From Chara braunii (lineage: Eukaryota; Streptophyta; Charophyceae; Charales; Characeae): a stretch of 26,289 bases of DNA. A program made the position numbers and the translations under genes. This document shows, in pieces, positions 17,237-25,312 of the stretch (positions are counted from its first letter, which is position 1; every line of letters begins with the position of its first letter). The DNA lies in assembly GCA_003427395.1 (NCBI GenBank), contig BFEA01000033.1:2941058-2967346 (forward strand), read 5' to 3'. The notes under the pieces are model-generated. The model saw nothing but the letters and a program-made list of their open reading frames with translations, was not told the origin of the DNA and did no database searches.

Positions 17237-17318
17237 ACAAAATGGTAGCAAAGCTCCGCCTAACAGGGCCTGATAGGCCAAGGGTTGATGATTCTACCCT
17301 ACGAGTGAAAAAAAAACA
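17237..17318. repeat. Dispersed repeat R3, copy 3 (partial)
   Basis: CAAAATGGTAGCAAAGCTC matches the sequence before copy 2 (about 16357). CTGATAGGCCAAGGGTTGATGATTC.. plus an A9 run matches the right half of copies 1 and 2. The left half is missing. Confidence 0.75.
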
Positions 17319-17409
17319 TCATCCCATAGAGTTACTCTCTCGTACAACATGCTAGCAAAAGTTCAGACGATCAGACTACTCCCATATATGTCCACCCTCC
17401 TCACTTTTT

Positions 17410-17760
17410 ATTAATCAGGCTTCATGCCCAAGCATAATATCTAGGACAAGATCCTTAAAGACAGAATGAGGTACCCTGTCAGAGGAGGACAGAGGCAGTT
17501 GTCCTCCTCACTGTCTTCGGAAAGGCGTACAATCATGCTGATCGGGTCATCTTCAGGGTTGACATGTGTCTGGCCAAAGTTAGTTGTTGCCCAGCCTTCT
17601 ATGACTGGATCAGCATCGTTCAGAGAACTGGACACAATCAGCATCATCCTACATGATGGTCACCTCGTCCCTTCCTTTCCAGTGCAAAAGTTGGCTAGGC
17701 AAGGTGACCCGATTGCTCCCCACTATTACCCACGGAAGCCTTTGCTTTCACGATCCGAGC
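17410..17760 (+). pseudogene. LINE (L1-like) reverse transcriptase remnant
   Basis: Three reading frames together give an eroded non-LTR reverse transcriptase. FMPKHNI-stop-DKILKDRMR at 17421-17472 corresponds to the N-Q-x-G-F-x-P..I-D-N/K segment. VFGKAYNHADRV at about 17512-17548 corresponds to the block that in active enzymes reads DFxKAYD, with the catalytic Asp replaced here by Val. AFYDWISIVQRTG follows, then after a frameshift DGHLVPSFPVQKLARQGDPIAP at about 17655-17718, the typical R-Q-G-D-P-hydrophobic-x-P block. Stops and at least two frameshifts make it dead. The endonuclease domain, the YADD block and ORF1 were not found. This class of element makes A-tailed copies and would be the natural source of enzymes for the SINEs and the U6 retropseudogene here. 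Confidence 0.88.
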
Positions 17761-17831
17761 TGATCCCAACATCCATAGTATTCTGCTATATTATCTCATT
17801 CCGGTCAACTCCTCTGCAGGTATGAGTCTTA

Positions 17832-17999
17832 GGGCCTCGCCGCGCGGGACACGAAACGAAAAACGAAACGAGTGCATCCTCCTGCAGAAAATGGCCAGGT
17901 TCGTCGGTTTGCTATAAATAGTAACGAGTGTATTTTGCCTCCTTTCGTGGGCAGATGCACTCGTTTCGTTTTCGTTTCGTGTGCCGTGCGGCGAGACCC
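17832..17999. mobile_element. PIF/Harbinger-like MITE, 168 bp, complete
   Basis: Terminal inverted repeats of about 46 bp, GGGCCTCGCCGCGCGGGACA.. and the reverse complement of ..GTGCGGCGAGACCC, containing CGAAACGAAAAACGAAACGAGTGCATC. The element is flanked by TTA on both sides (17829-17831 and 18000-18002), the 3-bp TWA duplication typical of PIF/Harbinger. It has no coding capacity. The TIRs are nearly identical, so the insertion is probably recent. Confidence 0.85.
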
Positions 18000-18094
18000 T
18001 TACTCAGTGTTCATGAGCTCGGTCTCAAGGTCCTTGCACATACTGTCCATTTGTTTGAAATAGCAGCTGACATGAAAGTTAACGCCAACATGAC

Positions 18095-18098
<4 letters not shown>

Positions 18099-18125
<27 letters not shown>
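18099..18125. repeat. Poly(T) tract
   Basis: A T-run of about 27, equivalent to an A-tail on the minus strand, next to the minus-strand structured motif pair (18191-18447). Confidence 0.9.
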
Positions 18126-18190
18126 GAAGAACAATCCGATGCGGTGATAGGGGTGCTGATAAGAGCAGACACCGCTACCACTTCCGGGGA

Positions 18191-18244
18191 GGCTCCATCT
18201 ATTGGTGGGGAGCTGCACCTGCTGGAAACCGGGTCCAGCGTCCC
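18191..18244 (-). ncRNA. Structured repeat motif, copy C (hairpin plus pseudoknot segment)
   Basis: On the minus strand: GGGGAC, hairpin GCTGGACCCGGTTTCCAGC, then AGGTGCAGCTCCCCACCAAT and AGATGGAGCC. GGTG can pair with CACC while GCTCC, inside that loop, pairs with the downstream GGAGC. That is the layout of an H-type pseudoknot. Copies at 20327 and 23308 share it; here loop 1 is CA instead of TT. Transcription is unproven. Confidence 0.5.
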
Positions 18245-18418
18245 CGAACAACATGTTTCCTCGATTACACAGACCCTTGATAATGTCAGCAGTAGCTGGA
18301 TGGACCATCCAAGACTGAGACAAATCGTGAACGAGGCCACATACCTACTCTGCGTCCTAAGCCATTTGCCCACAGCTGTATTCGGGCGGCCGTAGCCCGA
18401 GTCTTCTTTTTTTTACAG

Positions 18419-18447
18419 CACATGCTGGGAACCGGGCCCAGCGTCCC
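18419..18447 (-). ncRNA. Structured repeat motif, copy G (hairpin only)
   Basis: On the minus strand GGGAC then GCTGGGCCCGGTTCCCAGC, ATGTGCTGT and an A-run (T-run at 18407-18414 on plus). It lies 5' of copy C on the same strand, the same order as in the two plus-strand pairs. Confidence 0.5.
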
Positions 18448-19050
18448 AGATTTACAGCTACTGATTCTCTGATACTATAGGTTGGTGATGTTAACTGGGA
18501 CACAAAAGATTGTGGTTGCACCCTCTGAATAGCCCACCGTCGAAGGACCCCCCGGTCTACCATTGGCGTCTATAGAAGAATAAAATTTATATCCTCGGAT
18601 TCAAACTCACCGCCACGGAATCCCACCAGAGGATCATGGGGATGCTTTGATAGCCATAGCCTTCATACATCAATAATAGGTTGTGCCATGGCCATGATCA
18701 ATAATATCACCTTGGGTGCAATAGGGTACAAAGTGCTTGCCTTTTTCAGTACCTGGGCCAGAATCCACTCGCATGGCTCAATTACTAGGTGACATATGTC
18801 CTCCTTTGGCAGGATCACTGCATCAGTCAAGTAGATTGGCATCATAGGCATTATTGATACCTTGCCCAGCTATAGAATCCGAGCCTGAAAACGACCCGAG
18901 TGCCCAAACACAAACGAACTGGCGCGGGCCTCGTTTTTGCTGGTACCGCCAGCCATTTTGGTTAAGAAACCAACCGCCGAAAGATGAGGCCATATACGAG
19001 CCACATATTTCTCAAGTTGTCTTTTCAAGCTGGGTGTAGTACAGGTGGTT
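18448..19050. other. Unassigned stretch
   Basis: A B-box-like GAGTTTGAATCC on the minus strand (about 18597-18611) hints at a SINE remnant. A minus-strand frame at 18663-18851 (62 codons) looks protein-like in composition but is not recognised. GCTGGTACCGCCAGC at about 18939-18953 forms a short hairpin. Confidence 0.4.
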
Positions 19051-19259
19051 TTAAGCCACCAGTACTTGGCCCAGCTATTGGCCGCAGCGCTTTCCCGTTA
19101 ACGCGCCGCACCTTTAGGGCTTCGGGGTACCGGACCTCAATCGCTGGAAGCGCCAGCCAAAACAATTCCGAAACGGTACCCCGGCGCTTTGGCGAAAATC
19201 GGCGCACAGGGGCTTCCAGGCTCGGCATCGATAGCTGGGCCAAGTACTGGTGGTTTAAG
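19051..19259. mobile_element. Complete foldback MITE, ~209 bp
   Basis: Inverted ends TTAAGCCACCAGTACTTGGC plus CCAGCTAT (19051-19078) and ATAGCTGG plus GCCAAGTACTGGTGGTTTAA (19231-19259), differing at one of 28 positions. Further internal symmetry: CGGGGTACCG near 19124 and CGGTACCCCG near 19174. Fragments of the same ends occur at about 9550, 9960, 11240, 11607, 14693 and 24398-24480. No coding sequence. The superfamily is uncertain; the terminal TTAA could be a piggyBac-type duplication, but other copies have TTCAA or TTTGA there. Confidence 0.8.
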
Positions 19260-19867
19260 TTCCATATCTTTTGGCATTAAGAAGTTCTTACCTTGTGTGA
19301 AAAAAAAAGAAAAAAAATTCCTTGTGTGTTGCCTCATAGGAAATGACAATTCCCTGGATCCTCTATGTGTTGGTCAGCCGCCCCCTTAGCCATTTTCACC
19401 CCCTTCCAGTGGTCCACTAACTCTCATTCGTCAATCCCTTGATTCCCTTCTCCCCCCAAAGACATAAAGTCAACAAATGAACTTAAAGTCAACAAATGAA
19501 ACAAAAGTTCAAAAGTTCAAAACACTGTTGACTTTTGACTTTTCAAGTCAATTCTCCCAGTCATTTAGAGGCCTCGCTCGAGGCTTGTTTTCGTGAAACT
19601 GTATGTGTCACTGATGAATTTCGCTTTTCAAAACTGCAAAAACATCGGTCAAAACGAAGGATTCAACAAAGAATTTGATTACTGAAAGATGGGGAACACA
19701 ACTGATACGACATTTTTTTCTTGCCAACCAGGCAAAATGGGATATCGTATTTTGGATTCGCTGTGGTTAAATTTCATGTCCATCTGAAGACAGGTGGGAT
19801 CCAGAAGAGACCTTCGCCCCTAGGATGGCACGAAATCGGCAGTTCAACTTGTTAGCCTCTATTGGGG
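19260..19867. other. Non-coding stretch with a small inverted repeat
   Basis: AAAGTCAACA at about 19466 and 19487 is complementary to TGTTGACTTT at about 19528, giving alternative short hairpins. Nothing else recognised. Confidence 0.5.
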
Positions 19868-20238
19868 ATCCTCAGGTCCTAGATGACCACGGCTCCCCTT
19901 TCGCACTTCATAAGGACTCCCAATGGGCTCTCATGGGTTAAAAAAAAGGGAATCTATGCGGTTGGCTACCTATGTGATGTTCCAATTGCAAGGTAGAAAG
20001 AACAAAACACGGTAAGAAGATAGCCAACGAACGTTAAAAATCTTGCCAACAAGCTTATTAGGACGCTTAACGTTCGTTGGCTATCTTCTTACCGTGTTTT
20101 GTTCTTTCTACCTTGCAATTGGAACATCACATAGGTAGCCAACCGCATAGATTCCCTTTTTTTTGAACCCATAGAGAGCCCATTGGGAGTCCTAATGAAG
20201 AGCGAAAGGGGAGCCGTGGTCATCTAGGACCTGAGGAT
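19868..20238. repeat. Giant near-perfect hairpin (169-bp and 171-bp arms)
   Basis: The left arm (19868-20036) and right arm (20068-20238) are reverse complements with only about four differences: two substitutions near 19906/19912 and two single-base indels around 19934-19941. The 31-base loop is 20037-20067. The arms contain no recognised gene. Candidates are a foldback transposon, a recent inverted duplication, a precursor of small RNAs if transcribed, or an amplification/assembly artefact. Confidence 0.95.
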
Positions 20239-20268
20239 TCTGATGACTTTTCTGAACGTGCTCGTTAT

Positions 20269-20291
20269 GGGATGCTGGGCCCGGTTCCCAG
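20269..20291 (+). ncRNA. Structured repeat motif, copy F (hairpin only)
   Basis: GGGAT then GCTGGGCCCGGTTCCCAG followed by T, so the closing pair becomes G-U. It starts 31 bp after the right arm of the giant hairpin and 36 bp before copy A. Confidence 0.5.
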
Positions 20292-20326
20292 TTTGTGCCA
20301 ATTTGTGAGGATATGGTTTTATCTAT

Positions 20327-20379
20327 GGGACGCTTGACCCGGTTTCCAGCAGGTGTTGCTCCCCACCAATAGATGGAGC
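20327..20379 (+). ncRNA. Structured repeat motif, copy A (hairpin plus pseudoknot segment)
   Basis: GGGAC, hairpin GCTTGA-CCCGGTT-TCCAGC with one mismatch, then GGTG (20352-20355), TT, GCTCC (20358-20362), C, CACC (20364-20367), AATAGAT, GGAGC (20375-20379). Pairing GGTG:CACC and GCTCC:GGAGC gives an H-type pseudoknot. Confidence 0.5.
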
Positions 20380-20388
20380 TTGTGTTAN

Positions 20389-20490
<102 letters not shown>

Positions 20491-20724
20491 TGCACAATTC
20501 ATAACCTGATTGGCATTGTTCAAAAGTCATGCTGTCTGTTAAAGAGTGGATTACCAACAACACAAGGACTTCACTCCGCGCCAAGCTTTGCCCAACTGCC
20601 AGCGGTGGCACACTCTTTTTCTTTTTCGGCTGGCACCACCAGCCATTGTGGTCCGGTAGTTCTGAGCCTCTGAAATTTTAGGAGCGAGCCATTCGTCTTG
20701 GAAGTTGCCTGGGGTCCAAAAACG

Positions 20725-20815
20725 ATGCAAACTGGCGGTTTAAGGTTCACACATGCAAACTGATCAGTTTAAGGCTGACACACGCAAACTCGTGGTTTAC
20801 AGCACTACCGGTAGT
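20725..20815. repeat. 28-bp tandem repeat of small palindromes
   Basis: ATGCAAACTGGCGGTTTAAG (20725), ATGCAAACTGATCAGTTTAAG (20753) and ACGCAAACTCGTGGTTTA (20782). The middle unit holds the perfect palindrome AAACTGATCAGTTT. They are followed by the perfect 12-bp palindrome ACTACCGGTAGT at 20803-20814. Confidence 0.8.
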
Positions 20816-21754
20816 ACCTCCGCCAGTGTTGGTGTTGGGAAAATATGGAAAAGTGGTAGTTTCCCAAACTCCTAAAAAAATCAGAGGCCTGGCCCGACGA
20901 TGGCTGCCATTGATAAATCTCATCGGCGGCTGTCATTTCGTTTCGGAATTCCTAAAAGGTCGGAGGCCCACCCGGGCCCGCTATTTTCCCACTCGGCAAT
21001 GGCACTAGTGGTTTTCCCACTCTTTTTCCACCAGCAGGCCAGTTTACAGAGATTATCCACTCAGGATATGCTTAAAAGTTAAAACCTACCCTAGAGACTA
21101 GATTGTTGTGTTGGAATCGACCAACAAAAGGTCACACGATTTCCTTCCAGAATAAAAAAAGTCGCAAGCCTCGTGGTCCCGAATAAAACGAGTTCCATCG
21201 TTCTTCACAAAGGTCCTTCACTTTCCTGACTTTCTTCTGGGTGATGTTCACGTTTAGCCTGATTTAGGTCACAACGATTGGAGCTCGCATCTCCACGACA
21301 GAGCCATGAATGCATAATGGCGGTCTTGTTCCCCACTTAGAAATCTGTCTCAGTTAGACCAGCACCGCCTTCTTTTCCGCAGAGATAAATGCCATGTACA
21401 CAGGGAGACGGGCACGCACAGTGCCGGAGACCACAACAACTGTCATAGGTACAATAGTAACAACACTAGTTTAAATTATTACAGAAAAGTTGAGAAAACT
21501 AAAATTAAAGAGAATTAAAAAAATAGCAAAACATATTATGCGCAGAAATGGAATGACGTGCGGCCCTCAGAAAATCAAACCACAAAATTTCATTCACTTC
21601 CAAGTTCCAACTTACGTCTCCAATATGGATTCACATGTGATTATCATATATGTAATGTTATGTACACTTTTATATGGCTATTCTAGCATACGCCTAAAGG
21701 GGAAAGTTTCCCCCTAAGCCCTGATGTCCTGACTTTCTTGACCGGCTTGGTTTT
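20816..21754. other. Non-coding stretch, no gene recognised
   Basis: Contains GGGAAAATAT.. and ..TATTTTCCC phrases (about 20837 and 20982) that may be ends of an old foldback element. Short protein-like frames at 20826-21082 (plus) and around 21180-21440 (minus) were not recognised. Confidence 0.4.
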
Positions 21755-22434
21755 CTAGGAAGAAATCTCTCTCCTCTCCCTGAATTCTGAGCTCAGGAGT
21801 TCAGGGAGTTCAGTCTGGCATCGATTGAAATAAAATAGAAAACCTGCCTGATCTACCAATTCCACTTCGATAATCTGTGTACTGTAATGACCCGCCAAAC
21901 ACCGACTGAGACGCACAGCTGATTTCTGAGTTTTGCTCATGGAATGTATGCCTTGCTGAGTTTCCTGCCTGTTGCTGAGTTTTCTAAGTCTGTGTGTGTG
22001 CGTGCTCGCTGGTCGGCTTGAGTGCGTGTGTGACCCGCAAGGGCACTTGTTCGTTCCGAAGGCCCGGGACTGACCTGTGGCCGTGACATTGAGGGTTGCA
22101 GCGGGGAAAACACTCAAGTGGCGGGGAAAGAGGCCCGCGACACTTAGAGCAGTGGAAAAACACTCCAGTAGCAGGTAGGCCGGTACCACACCGAGTAGAG
22201 GTAGATGTGCCGGGTAATCGAGGCCTAGCAGAAGAAGACAAAAATTGGCATTTTTAGAGGCCCAGTTGTTGTAGGCTAGGTCTAAGGTGGGTACCAGTCC
22301 AATCAGTTCGAGTCTAGGGCCTGTACGAGCATTATCAGAGTCTGCAATGATGTTTCCCTCCGATAGGGAGGAGGTACCGGTTTCTTGGAGGCCGTGCAGC
22401 CTAGGAAGTCACTCGCCAAGAGGCAAGCAGGCCG
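21755..22434. other. Unassigned stretch with a long open frame
   Basis: The minus strand is open for about 220 codons from a stop near 22420 to 21755, but there is no ATG until late in it and no similarity was recognised. Another minus frame has a Cys-rich patch, HCSKCRGPLSPPLECFPRC, at about 22115-22170; this lies on a local DNA duplication (GCGGGGAAAACACTC and GTGGAAAAACACTC), so it is weak evidence for a zinc-binding protein. Confidence 0.3.
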
Positions 22435-22870
22435 CTACACGTCCAGGAGGAGCAAAGTGGTCCTCCTCATTATCGGTGTGCAAGTTTGGCGACACACTGG
22501 TTGGAGCGCTGGCTGGGGAGGAACAAGGACAGGAGGAGGAAGAAGACCAGGACTAGGAGGAAGGAGTGGCACAGGTACTTACCTGGCTATGGTGCATGCC
22601 ATCTTGATCACCTTGGTGGGCGCTGCATCTGGAGGGCCTCCGTTGGGGTAGGGCTACACCAAGAAACTTTGAGGCAGAGTCACGTATGGCAGCCTGAGCT
22701 AGGGCAACCATAGCTGCTTTGTGTTGTCCTTTGCACGGCAGGGCAGTGCCCTGGTAGTCCGCCATAGCCTCGGCCGTGGAAGGAGGAAGAAGGGTGGCCA
22801 TGGGTATGGTGGACCTCATGTGAAGCCTGCAGTAGAAGAGGGGTTCGGACATTGATTCTGGTTCAGCCAT
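22435..22870 (-). CDS. Possible two-exon gene, unknown product
   Basis: Exon 1 from ATG 22870 to 22583 encodes 96 codons beginning MAEPESMSEPLFYCRLHMRS. It ends exactly at CAG|GTAAGT, a perfect splice donor (22582-22577), in phase 0. A 70-bp interval rich in pyrimidines follows and ends CCTTGTTCCTCCCCAG, a good acceptor (22514-22513). Continuing in phase 0 adds 25 codons to TAG at 22437-22435. An alternative AG four bases later gives a 12-codon tail. I recognise no domain; the Ala-rich segment at residues 52-70 could be helical. A protein-like frame on the same strand at 22985-23160, containing AVQTRSQNKKK and DMNELERRERERSRRRRR, might belong to the same transcription unit or to a retroelement gag, but no joining splice sites were found. 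The strength of the intron signals is the main support. Confidence 0.33.
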
Positions 22871-23212
22871 TCAACATTAGAATGATTATTTCTTGTTTGA
22901 ATAAGAGGGGAGGAGATAAGGAGGAGGAGAGTGGTTGGCAAAGAAGAAGAGCATTATCATTGGTCAATGCTGGTGTACATCATCATCTTCTTCTTCTTCT
23001 ACTTCTTTCCCTCTCTCTCCTCTCAAGTTCATTCATGTCTTTTTGCAACTGGACCAGGGTTGCATCCCCGCCGACCGTATTGTACTGACCGATCGGGGCC
23101 GACCAGTCGGCGGTAGCCGATGGCTCAGAAAACAGTCTTCCTCTGATTTTTTTTTTGTTCTGACTTCGGGTCTGTACTGCGCTTGCTGAGTACAGCCCAA
23201 ATCCGCTGAGAA

Positions 23213-23231
23213 ACTTGTGTATAAGAGACAG
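23213..23231 (+). other. Tn5 mosaic-end-like sequence (possible sequencing-adapter residue)
   Basis: TGTGTATAAGAGACAG at 23216-23231 is identical to the last 16 bases of the 19-bp Tn5 mosaic end used in tagmentation libraries. The first three bases (ACT instead of AGA) differ. A 16-base exact match by chance in a window this size is very improbable, so an untrimmed adapter or chimeric junction should be suspected here. Confidence 0.6.
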
Positions 23232-23250
23232 GTACAAGATAGTTAGTGAG

Positions 23251-23280
23251 GGGACGCTGGACCCGGTTTCCAGCATGTTA
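23251..23280 (+). ncRNA. Structured repeat motif, copy D (hairpin only)
   Basis: GGGAC, hairpin GCTGGACCCGGTTTCCAGC, then ATGTTATCTTTGAGG and 18 A (23290-23307). The A-tract joins directly to copy B, so D and B form a head-to-tail pair with an A-tail between them. Confidence 0.55.
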
Positions 23281-23307
23281 TCTTTGAGGAAAAAAAAAAA
23301 AAAAAAA

Positions 23308-23360
23308 GGACGCTGGACCCGTTTTCCAGCAGGTGTTGCTCCCCACCAATAGATGGGGCC
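23308..23360 (+). ncRNA. Structured repeat motif, copy B (hairpin plus pseudoknot segment)
   Basis: GGAC, hairpin GCTGGACCCGTTTTCCAGC, then GGTG (23332-23335), TT, GCTCC (23338-23342), C, CACC (23344-23347), AATAGAT, GGGGC (23355-23359). The second pseudoknot helix keeps pairing through a U-G wobble where copies A and C have U-A. Confidence 0.55.
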
Positions 23361-24180
23361 TCTCCATACCATCTCCCTTGCACGGTTGGTGACTGGGGCC
23401 TGGGTAGTTGGCACTGCTCATCAGCCCTCCCGTCTTCCCCACGGACGCGTTCCATTCGAGCAGCCCTGATTTTCGAATACAACAGATATGCCGTCTATTC
23501 GAATTTTCAAACTTTTCGAAAGCTCGAATACAACGCATTATGTGTTACGTTCAGGATAAGACGGTAGTCGGTTTGCCACAGTCATATGACCTGACTCTTC
23601 CCAATGCCAAGCGATCAAAACAAAACAGGAGAGAGAGCAGGGGTGGCAGATTCACTACACTGCCCTCAGGTTGTCATCAGGATCAGAGTGATAGAGGGTA
23701 AAAGGCATGGTTTCCTTCTCTATGAACCTAATCATACCGCCTTGTCAGGTTCACTACCCAAGTCCAAGGTGAATGCTGCAATCCTTCCCCCCAAAAAGAA
23801 TTCAGTGGGGCCGGATGTGGTGATTTCGATTGCTGAAGTGCTTGTTCAATTTTCTTCGCTTATTGACAATTACAGCCAACTCATTTTCTGTCCAATGAAA
23901 ACCATATCCCGCAAACAATCGATTCATGATTTGAAGGGGTAGTACAACAACTGCTCTACTCTAATTGATCGATGGGCGGGATCTCTGGGTAGATTCTGGA
24001 CTAATTTGCGGGAGGGGTTTACCCTTGTCGATCCATAATCCCCATCGATTGACAATTACAGGACTTGTTTTACGTTCTCGCATTTTCCTCCCTCTTGGAT
24101 CAAAAAGGGGAGTTTCCTCATCGATTGACTGGCGTAGCTGCTACAGGCATAAGTGTTTGAAAATTTGTCCCTTGTCACCG
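23361..24180. other. Non-coding stretch, no gene recognised
   Basis: ATTGACAATTACAG occurs twice (about 23862 and 24048) and TCGATTGAC-like phrases recur, suggesting an old local duplication. No gene recognised. Confidence 0.4.
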
Positions 24181-24238
24181 GATGCGGGGAATGAGCTTCG
24201 GACAATTTGGATGCGGGGAGTGAGCTTCGGACAGTTTG
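24181..24238. repeat. 29-bp tandem duplication
   Basis: GATGCGGGGAATGAGCTTCG plus GACAATTTG (24181-24209), then the same 29 bp with two A-to-G changes (24210-24238). Confidence 0.95.
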
Positions 24239-24397
24239 CATTCGTCATCTTGATTCTTCGCTTTCATCTTCTGTGGATGCCCATGGTCGTACGGAATTTG
24301 ACCGTAGCTTTGGGAGTTGCCTCCTGATTTGATGAGAAAATTGTGGGCGCCTCGCAGGCAGCCCGTCGTGCCTTGACGGATATCCAGCGAAACTGCA

Positions 24398-24482
24398 CCC
24401 CAGTACTTCCCGAAGGTGGCGCACCTGCATGTGCGCCGCGACCTCGAAAAAATGGTGGGGAAATGTACTGCTGGTTCAAGTA
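24398..24482. mobile_element. Short derivative of the CCACCAG-type MITE
   Basis: CCCCAGTACTTCCC at the left and GGGGAAATGTACTGCTGGTTC at the right are degenerate inverted ends. Between them GGCGCACCTGCATGTGCGCC forms a 7-bp perfect stem. About 85 bp, with no code. Confidence 0.5.
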
Positions 24483-24727
24483 TGAAGGGGGCTTATGGTT
24501 GGCTTTTCCCCCACTGGTTGGCAGTTGAGAGAAGAGGGCGCAGTTGCGAATGGACGCAAGGGTTTCTTGATGGGCAGGGGCGTGAAAAGATCCTCATGCA
24601 AAGATCCTCCTTCCTGATCATTTACAACCCCGTTCAGCCATTTCCATTTGCTGGAGCTGCACTCCGCGTCCACCTCCGGTTCTTTTTCTTCTTCTTCTTC
24701 TCCCTCCTTCACCTTCTCCACCGCTCA

Positions 24728-24728
24728 T

Positions 24729-24763
<35 letters not shown>

Positions 24764-24772
24764 ATATTATTG
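24728..24772. repeat. (ACT)n microsatellite
   Basis: About 13 TAC/ACT units after a TTC-rich stretch (24680-24720). Confidence 0.95.
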
Positions 24773-24779
24773 TGAAGGA

Positions 24780-25052
24780 GAGAATCGGCCGCTCTCTTAA
24801 AAGGGGAAAAAAAAAAACGCTGCTCTGTTATCATGCACTTGGACCTCACCACATACAAGGGTCTTCTGACAGGGCTAATTTAGTAATTTGTGCATTCCAG
24901 ATCTTGACGACTAATTTCATCTTTTGCCCCCCCCCAACTGCACCTACCTTAATCTGTCATACCCACACCTTTTTCGTCTATTTTTGGCAGTTAATTCAAC
25001 TTAATTCCCACTAATTGCAACTCCTCTGAGTCACTCCCACCTGCCCGTCACA
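24780..25052. other. Non-coding stretch
   Basis: Nothing recognised between the ACT microsatellite and the long hairpin, apart from an A-run near 24808 and a C-run near 24927. Confidence 0.4.
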
Positions 25053-25229
25053 GGATCACAATGTGTGCAAGCCCAGGAGCATCCTCTTGTTTTGCCTTCT
25101 CTTTCTTATTTTCCTTTTTGTTCTGTACATCGCACGGCGTTTGGACCCATGCGATGGACAGAACAAAAAGGGGAAAAAAAAAAAAGGCAAAACAAGAGGA
25201 TGCCCCTGGGCTTGCACACACTGTGATCC
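25053..25229. repeat. Second long hairpin (about 80-bp arms)
   Basis: The left arm 25053-25134 and right arm 25150-25229 are reverse complements over almost the full length, with a 15-base loop. Mismatches cluster in a pyrimidine-rich tract (about 25098-25115) that faces an A-run. Unrelated in sequence to the 19868-20238 hairpin. Confidence 0.92.
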
Positions 25230-25269
25230 ACAATTTATTGATAATTTGATATCCATTGTTCAAGCCATG

Positions 25270-25270
25270 C

Positions 25271-25311
<41 letters not shown>
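25270..25311. repeat. Poly(T) tract
   Basis: A T-run of about 38-40, immediately right of the hairpin. On the minus strand this is a long A-tail that may mark a retroposed copy. Confidence 0.9.

Positions 25312-25312
<1 letters not shown>

Noticed and set aside
21380-21460. Histone H2A-like PVYMAFISAEKKA peptide on the minus strand
   Set aside because: Only five or six residues match H2A, with no surrounding histone-fold sequence and a stop soon after.
21755-22420. Minus-strand open frame of about 220 codons
   Set aside because: It has no early ATG and no recognised domain, and it overlaps another frame with a Cys-rich patch. Kept only as an unassigned stretch.
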